Below are positions 7,068 through 16,420 of a stretch of DNA of 33,868 bases, in pieces (the first letter of the stretch is position 1; each line of letters starts with the position of its first letter). The stretch is from Roseburia hominis (lineage in GTDB: Bacteria; Bacillota; Clostridia; Lachnospirales; Lachnospiraceae). The position numbers and the translations under genes are program-made. Location: assembly GCA_021771815.1 (NCBI GenBank), contig JAETOE010000037.1, positions 1 to 33,868 of the forward strand, in the 5' to 3' direction. The notes under the pieces were generated by a model, which worked only from the letters and a program-made list of their open reading frames with translations, was not told the origin of the DNA and searched no databases.

Positions 7068-9833
7068 TCAGCCGCCGAGCAGACTTGACAGTGAAGATGT
7101 CTGACTGTTCAACTTCGCAAGCGCCGTCTCCATCGCCGAGAACTTCTGATAGTAATAATCCTCCTGTTGCTGTAGCTTCTCTTCCCACTTCTTGATTGTA
7201 TCTGTATAGTCGCTGTACTCAGAAGCCATTTCCTTGTCGTTGTAGACCGTGTATACACTGCTCAGCGTCGTGCTCTTCATCTTCTTACCAATCTCATCAT
7301 ACAGATTCGACGTAAGCTTCTGCATAAACGCTACAACCGTGTCCGGATCGGAATTAATCATTGCCATCAGCTTGTCATTATTGCCGGAAACAGACGCGTC
7401 ATCCTCATCACCGTCGATATGATATGCATACTGCTGATTCTCCGGCGCGTTAAAATAACCAAGCGTCTTTATACCGAAACTGGACAGATAATAATTCTTT
7501 CCATTGATTTCAAATCCTTTGCTCATGGCACTTGTCATAGCACTCATAACGCTCTCCAGGCTGTCGTCCCTACGAAGCAGGGAAGACTTTATCTTCTCCT
7601 CCCACTTCTCAATCTCAGATTCAGACATAGCACCCTTCTCTTCATCTGTAAGCGGCTCATAGCCCTTCGCCGTATCGGCATTATACAAAGATGTAATCTC
7701 ATTGATAAGCGAATTGTACTGTGTCAGGAAGTCTTTGATCTTGTCATAGATACCTTGCGTATCCGTTGATGTCGTAATGCTGACGGCATTTGTATCACCG
7801 TCTCCGGTTGCCTGCAGTGCCGTGATAGAGAGTCCGTTAATTGAGTATGTATTCAAACTACTCGTATACGTGATTCCATTGAGCTTAATCTCAGAATCTA
7901 TTCCATCAATCTTCTTGGCATCGGTATTGTACTGCGTCGCCCCCGACTGCGTAATCTGCTGCATCTCCTGCACCTGGCTGATAAAATCCGCCAGAGCTGT
8001 ATCATACGCATCCTGCCCATCCGCAGTAGAAGTATCTATCGCCGCAAGACCCTTCAACACGGAATGATCCTGCATCGTCTTCTCCGCGGCTGCCATATCC
8101 GCCTGACTCTGCGTAATCTCGGCCGCATAGGTATTGGTGAGCATCGTAACATCCGCCGTGCCACCGGCTGCATAGGCATTCTTTACCGCCTCTGCAATGC
8201 CTTTTCTCGAATATGGATCACTTGCATCAAGTGTATCTATTGCGCTCTCGTATGCATTTACCTTCTCGATGTTCTTTGTCAGCGCCGTAACCATATCGTC
8301 TGTCAGCGCATCCGGATTCGCCTCTCTGATATCAGAAAGCACATCCGCCGCGCGCTCAATACCTGTCGCCACTGCACCCTGAACATATTTTGTCTCTGTA
8401 ATCTCTTCTGTTTTGCTTGCATCGACAGTCGCCGTCCTGCCGCCCGTTACGTCATTGCCGTCCTTATCCACTTCCGTAAAGGTCGTTTTGTCGTCACTCA
8501 GCTTATAAGTCTTGCCGTCGGATCCTGCATATGTTCCAGTATCATTCGGTGTATAGGTAGTGCCGTCTGCATCCGTATATTTGTAAAAACCTGTTCCCTG
8601 CTCGTTCGCAGTCACATTGTAATATGTCGTCTCATCCTTGATACTGATAGTGCTCGTGATGCCGCCATCATCCGTATAGGAATACTTAGCGTTTCCGTCG
8701 TCATCCTTCTCGCCGGTCGCCGTCCAGACATGACCGTTCGTATCCGTATAGGTGCCGTCACTGTTCGCCGTATAAGTATTATTATCACTTCCCACATGAG
8801 TTACGACCTTCTTGATATAACTCGCGTTACCCGCGTCATCCTTGCGTGAGAAAATCGCATTGCCATCATCGTCAAATGCAGTCGCGGTATACACATTGCC
8901 TGAAGCATCCATGACAGAGTTCACACGCTGCTTTGCCGTCATGCCGAGCAGCGTCTCAAGCTTATCCTGATCTGCCGTGCTGAGTCCGCTGTTCTTCAGC
9001 GCATCCTTCATTGCAGAATACGCGCTCGCATAGCCGTAAGCCGCAGAGAGATTATCCTTCTGCGCCGTCTTCTTCGCGTACTCCTTCTGTGCATCCTTGT
9101 ATGCCTGAATTGCATTAACGACATTCTGCCTGAGCTGAGTTCCGTTTGCATCATAATACTTCGTGTAAGACTGATACGTTGCATCCGTTGCAGCCGAACC
9201 GACATTTAGGCCAAGCTTGTAGAGCGCATTCACACCGTCAACATTTGCACCTGTCAGAGTAAAATCGTTATCCTTACCGGTCTCCTTAGAACTTACGAAA
9301 ATACGATGATTTGTCTCGTCGTAGTTCGCGCTTACACCCGCATCCTTTAATGCTGCAATAAAACTGCCGACTGTCATTCCCTGTGTGACAGTAATTGACG
9401 TTGTCGTGCCGTCTCCCTTCGTGAGATTGATCTTGCCGTCACCGCCTGTATAGCCAAGCTCTGCCAGAGTAGTTCCTGTGCCGACATTGCTGCCGAGCTG
9501 ACCACCTGTCAGATAACCTGCCTGAGCCACGCTGATGATATTAAGCTGCTGCGTACCGCTCGGCGCGTTGTTTCCCGCCGTGACCGTAGCCTTCGTCGAA
9601 TCTGAAACAGTCGTGGTCTTCAGATTGTACGCTGTAGACAGCTTCATATTTCCAACGCTGGTGTATAAGCTGTAAATCTTAGTATTCAGCGTCTTCCATG
9701 CATCCTGCTTCCAGGAAAGCTTGGTCTGCGCTTTCTTATATTTGTTGGTCTTGTAATTGTAAGAGGATACGAGCGCGGAAATAATCGCCTCGGTATCCAA
9801 TCCTGAATTTAAACCTGTAATACGAATCGGCAT
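7068..9833 (-). CDS. fliD: Flagellar filament capping protein FliD (HAP2), unusually long
   Basis: 921 residues. FliD caps the growing filament and folds flagellin beneath it. The N-terminus (MPIRITGLNSGLDTEAIISA, then ALVSSYNYK) and the C-terminal coiled helix (QQQEDYYYQKFSAMETALAK, ending SSLSSLLGG) are classic. Most FliD proteins are 450-700 residues. The extra length lies in the middle (about residues 240-600): helical segments enclose a Tyr/Thr/Asp/Gly-rich region (~310-470) with repeated units such as DGTTYTPNDTGTYAGSDGKT. These look like short beta repeats exposed on the cap surface. ATG 9833 follows AAAGGAGAAA. It belongs to the flaG-fliD-fliS group. Confidence 0.95.
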   Translation of the reverse strand: MPIRITGLNSGLDTEAIISALVSSYNYKTNKYKKAQTKLSWKQDAWKTLNTKIYSLYTSVGNMKLSTAYNLKTTTVSDSTKATVTAGNNAPSGTQQLNIISVAQAGYLTGGQLGSNVGTGTTLAELGYTGGDGKINLTKGDGTTTSITVTQGMTVGSFIAALKDAGVSANYDETNHRIFVSSKETGKDNDFTLTGANVDGVNALYKLGLNVGSAATDATYQSYTKYYDANGTQLRQNVVNAIQAYKDAQKEYAKKTAQKDNLSAAYGYASAYSAMKDALKNSGLSTADQDKLETLLGMTAKQRVNSVMDASGNVYTATAFDDDGNAIFSRKDDAGNASYIKKVVTHVGSDNNTYTANSDGTYTDTNGHVWTATGEKDDDGNAKYSYTDDGGITSTISIKDETTYYNVTANEQGTGFYKYTDADGTTYTPNDTGTYAGSDGKTYKLSDDKTTFTEVDKDGNDVTGGRTATVDASKTEEITETKYVQGAVATGIERAADVLSDIREANPDALTDDMVTALTKNIEKVNAYESAIDTLDASDPYSRKGIAEAVKNAYAAGGTADVTMLTNTYAAEITQSQADMAAAEKTMQDHSVLKGLAAIDTSTADGQDAYDTALADFISQVQEMQQITQSGATQYNTDAKKIDGIDSEIKLNGITYTSSLNTYSINGLSITALQATGDGDTNAVSITTSTDTQGIYDKIKDFLTQYNSLINEITSLYNADTAKGYEPLTDEEKGAMSESEIEKWEEKIKSSLLRRDDSLESVMSAMTSAMSKGFEINGKNYYLSSFGIKTLGYFNAPENQQYAYHIDGDEDDASVSGNNDKLMAMINSDPDTVVAFMQKLTSNLYDEIGKKMKSTTLSSVYTVYNDKEMASEYSDYTDTIKKWEEKLQQQEDYYYQKFSAMETALAKLNSQTSSLSSLLGG

Positions 9834-9859
9834 ATGTTTCTCCTTTCCCCTTGAATTAT

Positions 9860-10273
9860 CTACAATTTCTCATCGACAAGAATTCCGGCAACCTCCCACA
9901 CCTTCGCAATCATATCAAGCGTCTCCTCCGGTGGGAACTCTTTGATGACTTCCTTAGTAGACTTGTCCACAATCTTAATCGTAACGCGGTTAGTCTCTTC
10001 GTGAATTCCGAATATCGCCTCTGAATTCGTCATCTGCTTATTCAGATCCGAAACCGCCTTCTTAAGCTGTCCGCTCTTGCCATCCTTCGGCTCCCCGGTT
10101 TCTTCCGTGCCAAACGGATATTCCGTAGATGCTCCCCGGTACGCCGAGGTCTGTTCCGTCTGACTCTGTGTCTGTTCCGTCTCCGGCGCAGGGCCTGCTC
10201 CTGTTACAGCAGGCATTGCCGCACTTCCCTGATACGACATCGCTGCGCTGCCCTTGATGTTCTCTAACTCCAC
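9860..10273 (-). CDS. flaG: FlaG family flagellar protein
   Basis: 137 residues: a low-complexity N-terminal half rich in Gln/Thr/Glu/Ala (to about residue 75), then the conserved FlaG domain with LNKQM, AIFGIHEETNRVTIKIVD and IKEFPPEETLDM. FlaG proteins lie next to fliD in many flagellar loci and influence filament length; the mechanism is not settled. It starts at GTG 10273, 10 bases after GGAGG. A possible sigma-28 promoter lies just upstream (10333-10359), so flaG, fliD, fliS and the fliT-like gene may have a second start of transcription. Confidence 0.88.
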   Translation of the reverse strand: MELENIKGSAAMSYQGSAAMPAVTGAGPAPETEQTQSQTEQTSAYRGASTEYPFGTEETGEPKDGKSGQLKKAVSDLNKQMTNSEAIFGIHEETNRVTIKIVDKSTKEVIKEFPPEETLDMIAKVWEVAGILVDEKL

Positions 10274-10332
10274 TTGTTACCACCTCCGTGTGATAGTATG
10301 AATCGATATGTCCACTCATTTATCTATGTCAT

Positions 10333-10359
10333 ATATCGGAGAAAACCCCGATTTTATTA
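10333..10359 (-). promoter_or_regulatory. Possible internal sigma-28 promoter before flaG
   Basis: Minus strand TAAT (10359-10356), 15-base spacer, TCCGATAT (10340-10333). The -10 equals that of the flagellin and flgM promoters; the -35 has one mismatch. It lies between csrA and flaG. Confidence 0.55.
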
Positions 10360-10366
10360 ACCAATG

Positions 10367-10582
10367 TCAGAAAAGATTCTTGATTGACTCCAATGTGTCG
10401 ACATTCAAAGCAGCCTTGTTTTCGTTCTGAATCTGCAGGAAAACTTCTTTGCGGTATACCGGAATCTCTTTCGGTGCAGTAATTCCAATCTTCACCTGAT
10501 CTCCCCGAATCTCGAGTACGGTAATCTCAATGTTATTATTGATTACCAGAGACTCTCCCTTTTTACGTGTCAATGCCAGCAT
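10367..10582 (-). CDS. csrA: Carbon storage regulator CsrA, translational regulator
   Basis: 71 residues with the whole CsrA fold: [20 protein letters not shown], then [22 protein letters not shown]. CsrA dimers bind GGA motifs in mRNA leaders. In Firmicutes the main target is the flagellin mRNA, whose leader here shows suitable GGA hairpins (5901-5960). FliW, encoded immediately upstream (4 bases between them), is its protein antagonist. ATG 10582 follows GGAGGAA. The C-terminal extension ([10 protein letters not shown]) is typical of Gram-positive CsrA and is where FliW binds in Bacillus. Confidence 0.97.
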   Translation of the reverse strand: MLALTRKKGESLVINNNIEITVLEIRGDQVKIGITAPKEIPVYRKEVFLQIQNENKAALNVDTLESIKNLF

Positions 10583-10585
10583 ATT

Positions 10586-11047
10586 CTATTCCTCCGCTTT
10601 CTTTCTGCCTTTGAGTACCTCATAAATTTTATACTTTACCGGATAATCGTCCTCCACAATAATCTGGCATCCTTTTTTCGTGTCCGTGTTGATGACGATC
10701 GGAGCTTTAAGATTCACGGATAAGTCCTCCTGCTTCTCAGTCGCCGTAAGCGTTACAAGCACATAAGTGTTGTCCTCCGTCATCTCTCCGAGCGGCGTGA
10801 GCATCTCGTCATTTACCACCGGATTGTAGTCTGGATTTACCGTATTCGGCTGCATCACCGGAAATGCTGTGTGCGGATCGTCCATCGATTGAAACCACAT
10901 CACGGAAGATGCTTCTATGCCCTTTTCCTCATCATAAATCAATGCGAATCTGCGAAACTCCGGAAATCCGATCATACCGTTTTCCAGTGTGATGATCTTA
11001 TCCTCCGCAATGTCGATCTCCCCAAAAAGTCTTGTGTCTGCCTTCAT
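10586..11047 (-). CDS. fliW: Flagellar assembly factor FliW (CsrA antagonist)
   Basis: 153 residues, standard length. Marks of the family are ITLENGMIGFPEFRRFALI, WFQSMDDPHTAFPVMQP, and NLKAPIVINTDTKKGCQII. FliW binds either CsrA or flagellin: free cytoplasmic flagellin takes FliW away from CsrA, which then represses flagellin translation. The gene is 4 bases before csrA and follows flgL, the common fliW-csrA arrangement. ATG 11047 follows GGGAGGA. Confidence 0.97.
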   Translation of the reverse strand: MKADTRLFGEIDIAEDKIITLENGMIGFPEFRRFALIYDEEKGIEASSVMWFQSMDDPHTAFPVMQPNTVNPDYNPVVNDEMLTPLGEMTEDNTYVLVTLTATEKQEDLSVNLKAPIVINTDTKKGCQIIVEDDYPVKYKIYEVLKGRKKAEE

Positions 11048-11084
11048 CTGTTATCCTCCCGCTTCTTCCGTGGTTATCACTTTA

Positions 11085-12692
11085 TTATATGAAATTCAGA
11101 AGTGTATTCTGATTTACCTTCGCTGCCGCCTGCAGGGAAGCTTCATACGCCGTGTACGCGGATGTATAATCAATAATAATATCCGACAATTCACGGTCCT
11201 CATTGGTGGATTTGAGCGTCTCCACCGTCGTCTGCTGATTGGAAACCCTGTTCTTGGTGAGCTCAAGACTCTTTCCCTTGCTTCCCACGTCTGTGTTCGC
11301 AAGATTCACTTTCTGCAGGTAGTTATCAAAGTTGCCGATGTAGCTGTTATACAGCTTCTGTAGGTTATCGTCCGCGTAATCAGCCTCTTTCTTCACCGCG
11401 GTCAGCCAGTCCTCAAGCGCCGCCTGACAGTCATCCGATGCATACTCCTGCATCTTCTGCATCTTCTCAATTTCTTCTACCTTGGCATTTGCCTCCTGCG
11501 CAAAACGCACCGCCTCAATCATCGCGTCAACATCCCTGCCAATCGAGGAATCAAATACGGCGGAAGCCTGCGTATTGACCGTCAGTGTCTGGTTTCCGGA
11601 AACTATATATTCAATGTCCTGATAGATTTCTTTGCCGTTCTCATATTTCACATAGTCGATCGGGTGATTCGGATCCGTCACATTTGTACAGTTAAAATAG
11701 TACTCAGGACAAACCTCGCCCTTGTCAAAACCTGTCTTTGTATAATCAATGTCGAACGTCGCCTTTCCGCCACGGAGCGTCGTCGATGCGCCTGCGCTTA
11801 AGATCAAATCGCCTGTCTCCTTGATAAACACGGCCTCACCGTCCGGAATATTGTATTCGTTATCACCATTTGCCGAAGCCGCCGCCCAGTCCTCCAATGT
11901 ATCATAAACCGTAACATCCAACTTGCCGTCGTCGTGAACCGTGCCGCTCGCATCCGTATAGCTGTAGGCAATCGTTCCTTTATTCGACGCCGGTACCGGA
12001 GGCGTTGCCGTCGCGTCACCTGTGCCGCCGTCCAACACATTGCCGTCCTTGTCCACAATGGCGTCAATCTCTCCATAGCTTAACCGCACACAGTCGAAAA
12101 TTGCCTGCTTCGGGTCGGAAATCGTATTGCCCGTCACCTCCGCCGGTGTCTTTGGAACCGTCACCTCATCGCTGTAGTAACGGTGCTCTTCGATCTTCTC
12201 ATAGCTAAGGCTCTGCGTGATATTATAGGATGTCTCTTTGTCATCTTCCATAAAAGTCAGTTTCTGATTCGTCCGGTAACCCGTAAACACGGTACGTCCC
12301 GCATAGTCCGCATTCCCCTCGGAATACACCTGATCGCGCAGCTTCTCAAGATTGGAAAGAATCGTCTTGCGGTCGTCCGACGTTATCTGATCGGACGCTC
12401 CATATACGCACTGGGTGCGGATATCTCCCAGAATCGTCTTCATATTCTTGAGCGCCGTCTCCGTGACCCCCAGCCATGCCTCCGCATCAGGAATATTATT
12501 CTCATAATACTGATCGATCTCGCTTAAAGTGCTGCGAAACCTTAATGCCCGCACCGCGATGACCGGATCCTCGGAAGGTCTCTGAATCTTCTTCTGGGAA
12601 GTCATCTGGTTATTCAGATTATTTACATTAATCTTATTCCCATTGATATTGCTTGACGTATTGTGAAGTATCATGTTGTTAGTAATACGCAT
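11085..12692 (-). CDS. flgL: Flagellar hook-associated protein 3 FlgL
   Basis: 535 residues. The flagellin-like N-terminus (MRITNNMILHNTSSNINGNK, then SSEDPVIAVRALRFRS-like) and the C-terminal helix (DIIIDYTSAYTAYEASLQAA) identify FlgL, the junction protein between hook and filament. It is longer than the ~300-residue enteric protein. The extra part is a central insert (about residues 190-370) that includes a Gly/Ala/Thr/Pro-rich stretch near residue 220. ATG 12692 follows AGGAGGA. It lies 12 bases after the upstream flgK gene in the same operon. Confidence 0.93.
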   Translation of the reverse strand: MRITNNMILHNTSSNINGNKINVNNLNNQMTSQKKIQRPSEDPVIAVRALRFRSTLSEIDQYYENNIPDAEAWLGVTETALKNMKTILGDIRTQCVYGASDQITSDDRKTILSNLEKLRDQVYSEGNADYAGRTVFTGYRTNQKLTFMEDDKETSYNITQSLSYEKIEEHRYYSDEVTVPKTPAEVTGNTISDPKQAIFDCVRLSYGEIDAIVDKDGNVLDGGTGDATATPPVPASNKGTIAYSYTDASGTVHDDGKLDVTVYDTLEDWAAASANGDNEYNIPDGEAVFIKETGDLILSAGASTTLRGGKATFDIDYTKTGFDKGEVCPEYYFNCTNVTDPNHPIDYVKYENGKEIYQDIEYIVSGNQTLTVNTQASAVFDSSIGRDVDAMIEAVRFAQEANAKVEEIEKMQKMQEYASDDCQAALEDWLTAVKKEADYADDNLQKLYNSYIGNFDNYLQKVNLANTDVGSKGKSLELTKNRVSNQQTTVETLKSTNEDRELSDIIIDYTSAYTAYEASLQAAAKVNQNTLLNFI

Positions 12693-12704
12693 ATATCATT
12701 CCTC

Positions 12705-14546
12705 CTATACACCAGTCTCTAATATCAGCCTGTCATAAACCTCCGCCATAACCGAAATCATCTTGGATGAAAGATTATAGGCATTCTGGAATTTAATCAG
12801 ATCGAGTGCCTCTTCGTCCTCGTCTACACCCGATATGGACATACGCTGGCTCCCGATCGTACTCGCAATGTTTGCGTAATTCTGGCTGAAAATCTTCGAC
12901 TCCTGCGTGTCAATCGAAATGTCGGCGATCATACATTTTAAGAATCCGTCCGCCGTACCGCCGCGGTACAGCACAACATCACTCTTTAACTTTGCAAGAT
13001 CCTCGACCAGATCGTAGGCATCCACGCCGCCCTTGCCCGTAATATCCACAGTTGTAGCCAGCAGTTCCGGGTTCTTCACACAAATGTTGCTCACACGAAT
13101 ATTCGCTGCCGTCAACTTATAATAGCTGTCAGACATCGAACCCTTCACCGGATTACCGTTCTCATCCAGACCATCGAATACAAATTCTTCCCCGGTCACT
13201 GTATCCTCTCCGGTGAAAAATGCATAATAATCTGTCTTATTTCCTTTTAAGTCCATACCTTCTTTGAGAATATCGTTAAACCGGACTGCAAAACTCCGCA
13301 GGAACTGGTTCATCTGCGCCATATAATACGGAACACCCATAGAATCGACCGCACTTCCGATTGCCGCCGACTTGCCGTCTACCTTTGCACGCTCTTCCGT
13401 GCTGAGTGCATCCTCCAGCTCAAAGGTGTAAGAAGTAATATTGCCGTCGGCATCCTCCTCATAGGTGAAGCCAACATAGTTGTAATCCCTTCCGTTGATG
13501 TGGAGCGTACCCTCCTCCGGCATCGTGATTCCCACGATCGCATTAATCGACGGGCTGTCAATGCGGACATGCATGCTGTCCTCCACGCTTGCAGCTCCGC
13601 TGAAATTCTCACCATTGTTGCCGTCGCGGATATCAAAAAGGGCCTTCAGAGAACCGGACATATAACTTGCGCCCGCAGCAAAAGTATTCCCTGTCTTCTC
13701 CCATTTAATGTCATAGAGTCCGTCCGAATCGGTCTGGTTTACTTTATTTTCTCTGGAAACACACATAAGCGAATTATAGTCGTATGTATCTACCAAAAGC
13801 TGTCCGCCAATCTTAACCGTGTAATAGGTTGCTCCGGTCGGCTCGTCGGGATGATTGGTATCTGTTACCGGAACCTCAGAAACCTCAGTCGGCACAATCG
13901 TCGACAGTTCGTCGATCAGAAGTGCTCTCTGATCGCGAAGCTCATTGGCATACGCGCCCTGAATCTCAATGACATTGATCTGCTTGTTCAGTATCGCAAT
14001 CTTCTCGGCAATCGCGTTGATATTCATAACGGTCGACTTAATCTCGTCATTCACGCTCTCCTGAATATCCGTAAGTCCCAATGACACGCTGTTAAAATAT
14101 GTCGCAAAGTTCTGCGCACTTCCGATAAACTGCTGCCTGACATTGACATCCGACGCGTTGTTCTTTAACGTATCAAGCGCGTTGAACATCGTATTCAAAA
14201 TCGTTGAAAAGCCCTTCGAGGTATCGTCGTCAATAAAATAATTCTCAATCTGCTGCAAATAGTTGAGCCTTGTCTCATACAGACCTACCGAGGACTGATT
14301 ATACCAGTACTTCGCATCGTAGTACTCATTGCGTACCTGCTTGATAGAAGTGGTGGTAACGCCCGTTCCCACCGCACCATATTTCTGATAAACGCGCAGC
14401 GAATCAGAAGCGACCCTGTTCGCCACCTGCCTGGTATAGCCTTCCGTCTGTACGTTCGATATGTTGTTCGCCGTCGTATTTAACGCTACCTGATAAGCGT
14501 TCAAACCCGATGTTGCGATTGTTAAACCAAAAAATGTAGATGGCAT
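12705..14546 (-). CDS. flgK: Flagellar hook-associated protein FlgK (HAP1), second tandem copy
   Basis: 613 residues. The N-terminus STFFGLTIATSGLNAYQVAL followed by NTTANNISNVQTEGYTRQ is the FlgK rod/hook signature, and the end DLIKFQNAYNLSSKMISVM is the matching C-terminal helix. FlgK connects hook and filament. The start is ATG 14546 behind AAAGAGGTG; an upstream GTG (14567) would add seven residues lacking a ribosome site. A second, clearly divergent FlgK-type gene lies directly upstream, so the hook-filament junction may use two related proteins. Confidence 0.93.
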   Translation of the reverse strand: MPSTFFGLTIATSGLNAYQVALNTTANNISNVQTEGYTRQVANRVASDSLRVYQKYGAVGTGVTTTSIKQVRNEYYDAKYWYNQSSVGLYETRLNYLQQIENYFIDDDTSKGFSTILNTMFNALDTLKNNASDVNVRQQFIGSAQNFATYFNSVSLGLTDIQESVNDEIKSTVMNINAIAEKIAILNKQINVIEIQGAYANELRDQRALLIDELSTIVPTEVSEVPVTDTNHPDEPTGATYYTVKIGGQLLVDTYDYNSLMCVSRENKVNQTDSDGLYDIKWEKTGNTFAAGASYMSGSLKALFDIRDGNNGENFSGAASVEDSMHVRIDSPSINAIVGITMPEEGTLHINGRDYNYVGFTYEEDADGNITSYTFELEDALSTEERAKVDGKSAAIGSAVDSMGVPYYMAQMNQFLRSFAVRFNDILKEGMDLKGNKTDYYAFFTGEDTVTGEEFVFDGLDENGNPVKGSMSDSYYKLTAANIRVSNICVKNPELLATTVDITGKGGVDAYDLVEDLAKLKSDVVLYRGGTADGFLKCMIADISIDTQESKIFSQNYANIASTIGSQRMSISGVDEDEEALDLIKFQNAYNLSSKMISVMAEVYDRLILETGV

Positions 14547-14586
14547 TCCGACACCTCTTTCCGTCACAATGACGCTTTCTTATATA

Positions 14587-16401
14587 TTATCCGAGCTGTG
14601 TAATCAGATGTTCAATCATCTCATTAACTACGTTGATGAAACGGCTCGATGCATTGTATGCATTCTGGTATTTGATCATAAATGTCAATTCCTCGTCAGA
14701 GGATACACCGATGACCTGCTGTCTCTGGTTTTCGACAGAAGCGACCGTTCCGGCGAGACTGGTCGCGGTAGAATTATATACGTCCCCGTAGGTCGCCATT
14801 TCACCGATCATCGACTTATAGTAATCCTTAAAACTGCATTTCTTCGTATCGTTCGGGTTTAAAGCTACCCTCTCTTCGTCCCATACTCCTGCCAATTCTG
14901 CGGCAAGCGCATAGTCGACGTCTCCGTTCTGCATAAGGTGCGGCAGGAGAGATTCATCGAGGACAAGCGCTTCGTTTACGCTTAAGCTCTGCAGCGTGTA
15001 CTGCTTTGTATCGTCAAAGACATCCTCTTCATTATAGATATAGACTGTCTTTGTCTCCATGACCGGATTACCGTTTCCATCCACCACCGGATTGCCATTG
15101 GCATCCATCTTCTGTACGGTATAGCTTGCCGTCTTATAACGTTCCGTTCCGATTCTGGTAAAAAGCTCCTGCGGCGGCAGTTTCCCATCCGATCCGGTAG
15201 AACAATTCTCTGCATCGAGAATCTTCGTCTTCTCCGTCAGGGTATATGCGCTTCCGTCTTCAAGCGTGACAGTAAACGTCGTCGCTGCACCGCCCGTCAC
15301 CTCACTGATAAAGTCTCCCGCAGTCACGTTTGGACAAAGCGTATCGTTGATAGCAGTCACGATGTTGTGAATCATCTGATCCAACTGCGCCTCGGCTCTT
15401 AACATGACTGACATTCCTGTCGAATCATTGTAGTTCTTCGCGCTCATTCCCTCGACGTCCGTGTAATTGGCAACATGGTCGCCTCTTGCAAGCACAAGTG
15501 CTTTTAACTCTCCCATGTCGTTCTTGTTCTCTACGGAAATATCACGCTCAAAATTAAAGACATTGACATATTTTCCCTTATTGGGATCCGACAGATATCC
15601 CCAGTACGGCGTCACAAACCCGGTCGCTTTATCCGTCTTCTTCTCGATGTTGTAGCATCTTACCTCGTCGACGAACTCCGTTCCCTCAATGCTTACCCTG
15701 ACAATACCATTTGATGTCTCATGATAGGAAATATCGACCAGACTTGCCAGCTCGTCAAGCGCCTGATCTCTCGCATCGCGGAGCGTCATTGCAGTCTCAA
15801 TTTCACCCGCCTCGATCTTCATAATCTCAAGATTCAGTTCGTGGATCGTCTTTCCCAATGCGTTGACCTGATCGATATCATCGTTGATCTGTGTATTGAT
15901 CGTCTGCTGATAACTCTGCAGACCGGAATAGACCGCGCCCGCTCTTCCAATAAAAAGCTGCGCCTTCTGTACGACCATGTTCTGATATACTTCATCGTCC
16001 GGCGCCTTATATAACTCCTGAAAGGATGTCCAGAAATCTTCTAACGCATCCTGAAACGCCTCGCCTTCCATCTCCTGAAAATAAGTCTCTACCTCGTAGA
16101 TCGCCTCATAAGTCGCCGCGTAGAATGCCTGACGGCTCGACTCCGTGCGGTAAGACCTGTCCAGAAATACATCCCTGGTGTGAATGACGTCTCCAATATA
16201 AACGCCAAGTCCCGACTGCTGATAGCCGATTGCCGTCGTCGTATTAAGCGTAAGATAATTACGGTCTGCAAACAATACGTCCTGACGGACATAACCTACC
16301 GTATCAACGTTTGCAAGGTTATTCGATGTGGTGTTGAGCGCATTCTGGCTGCTCTGCAATCCGGCTACACCGATAAATAAAGTTCCAAAACCATTTGCCA
16401 T
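14587..16401 (-). CDS. flgK: FlgK-type flagellar hook-associated protein, first tandem copy
   Basis: 604 residues. ANGFGTLFIGVAGLQSSQNA and LNTTSNNLANVDTVGYVRQD form the FlgK N-terminus; LTFMIKYQNAYNASSRFINV forms the C-terminal helix. It differs strongly from its neighbour in the middle (a YTLTEKTKILDAENC region and an NPVVDGNGNPVMETK repeat near residue 440). I start at ATG 16401 behind AGGAGG, 7 bases away; the longer open frame from 16476 would read into the FlgN tail. It follows flgN by 19 bases. FlgN normally chaperones FlgK and FlgL, so both FlgK types may be its clients. Confidence 0.92.
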   Translation of the reverse strand: MANGFGTLFIGVAGLQSSQNALNTTSNNLANVDTVGYVRQDVLFADRNYLTLNTTTAIGYQQSGLGVYIGDVIHTRDVFLDRSYRTESSRQAFYAATYEAIYEVETYFQEMEGEAFQDALEDFWTSFQELYKAPDDEVYQNMVVQKAQLFIGRAGAVYSGLQSYQQTINTQINDDIDQVNALGKTIHELNLEIMKIEAGEIETAMTLRDARDQALDELASLVDISYHETSNGIVRVSIEGTEFVDEVRCYNIEKKTDKATGFVTPYWGYLSDPNKGKYVNVFNFERDISVENKNDMGELKALVLARGDHVANYTDVEGMSAKNYNDSTGMSVMLRAEAQLDQMIHNIVTAINDTLCPNVTAGDFISEVTGGAATTFTVTLEDGSAYTLTEKTKILDAENCSTGSDGKLPPQELFTRIGTERYKTASYTVQKMDANGNPVVDGNGNPVMETKTVYIYNEEDVFDDTKQYTLQSLSVNEALVLDESLLPHLMQNGDVDYALAAELAGVWDEERVALNPNDTKKCSFKDYYKSMIGEMATYGDVYNSTATSLAGTVASVENQRQQVIGVSSDEELTFMIKYQNAYNASSRFINVVNEMIEHLITQLG

Positions 16402-16420
16402 GGTAATCCTCCTAGTATTC

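Noticed and set aside
8064-8849. 261-codon plus-strand frame opposite fliD
   Set aside because: Arg/Cys/Ile-rich shadow of the repetitive fliD coding strand, without a ribosome site or family signature.
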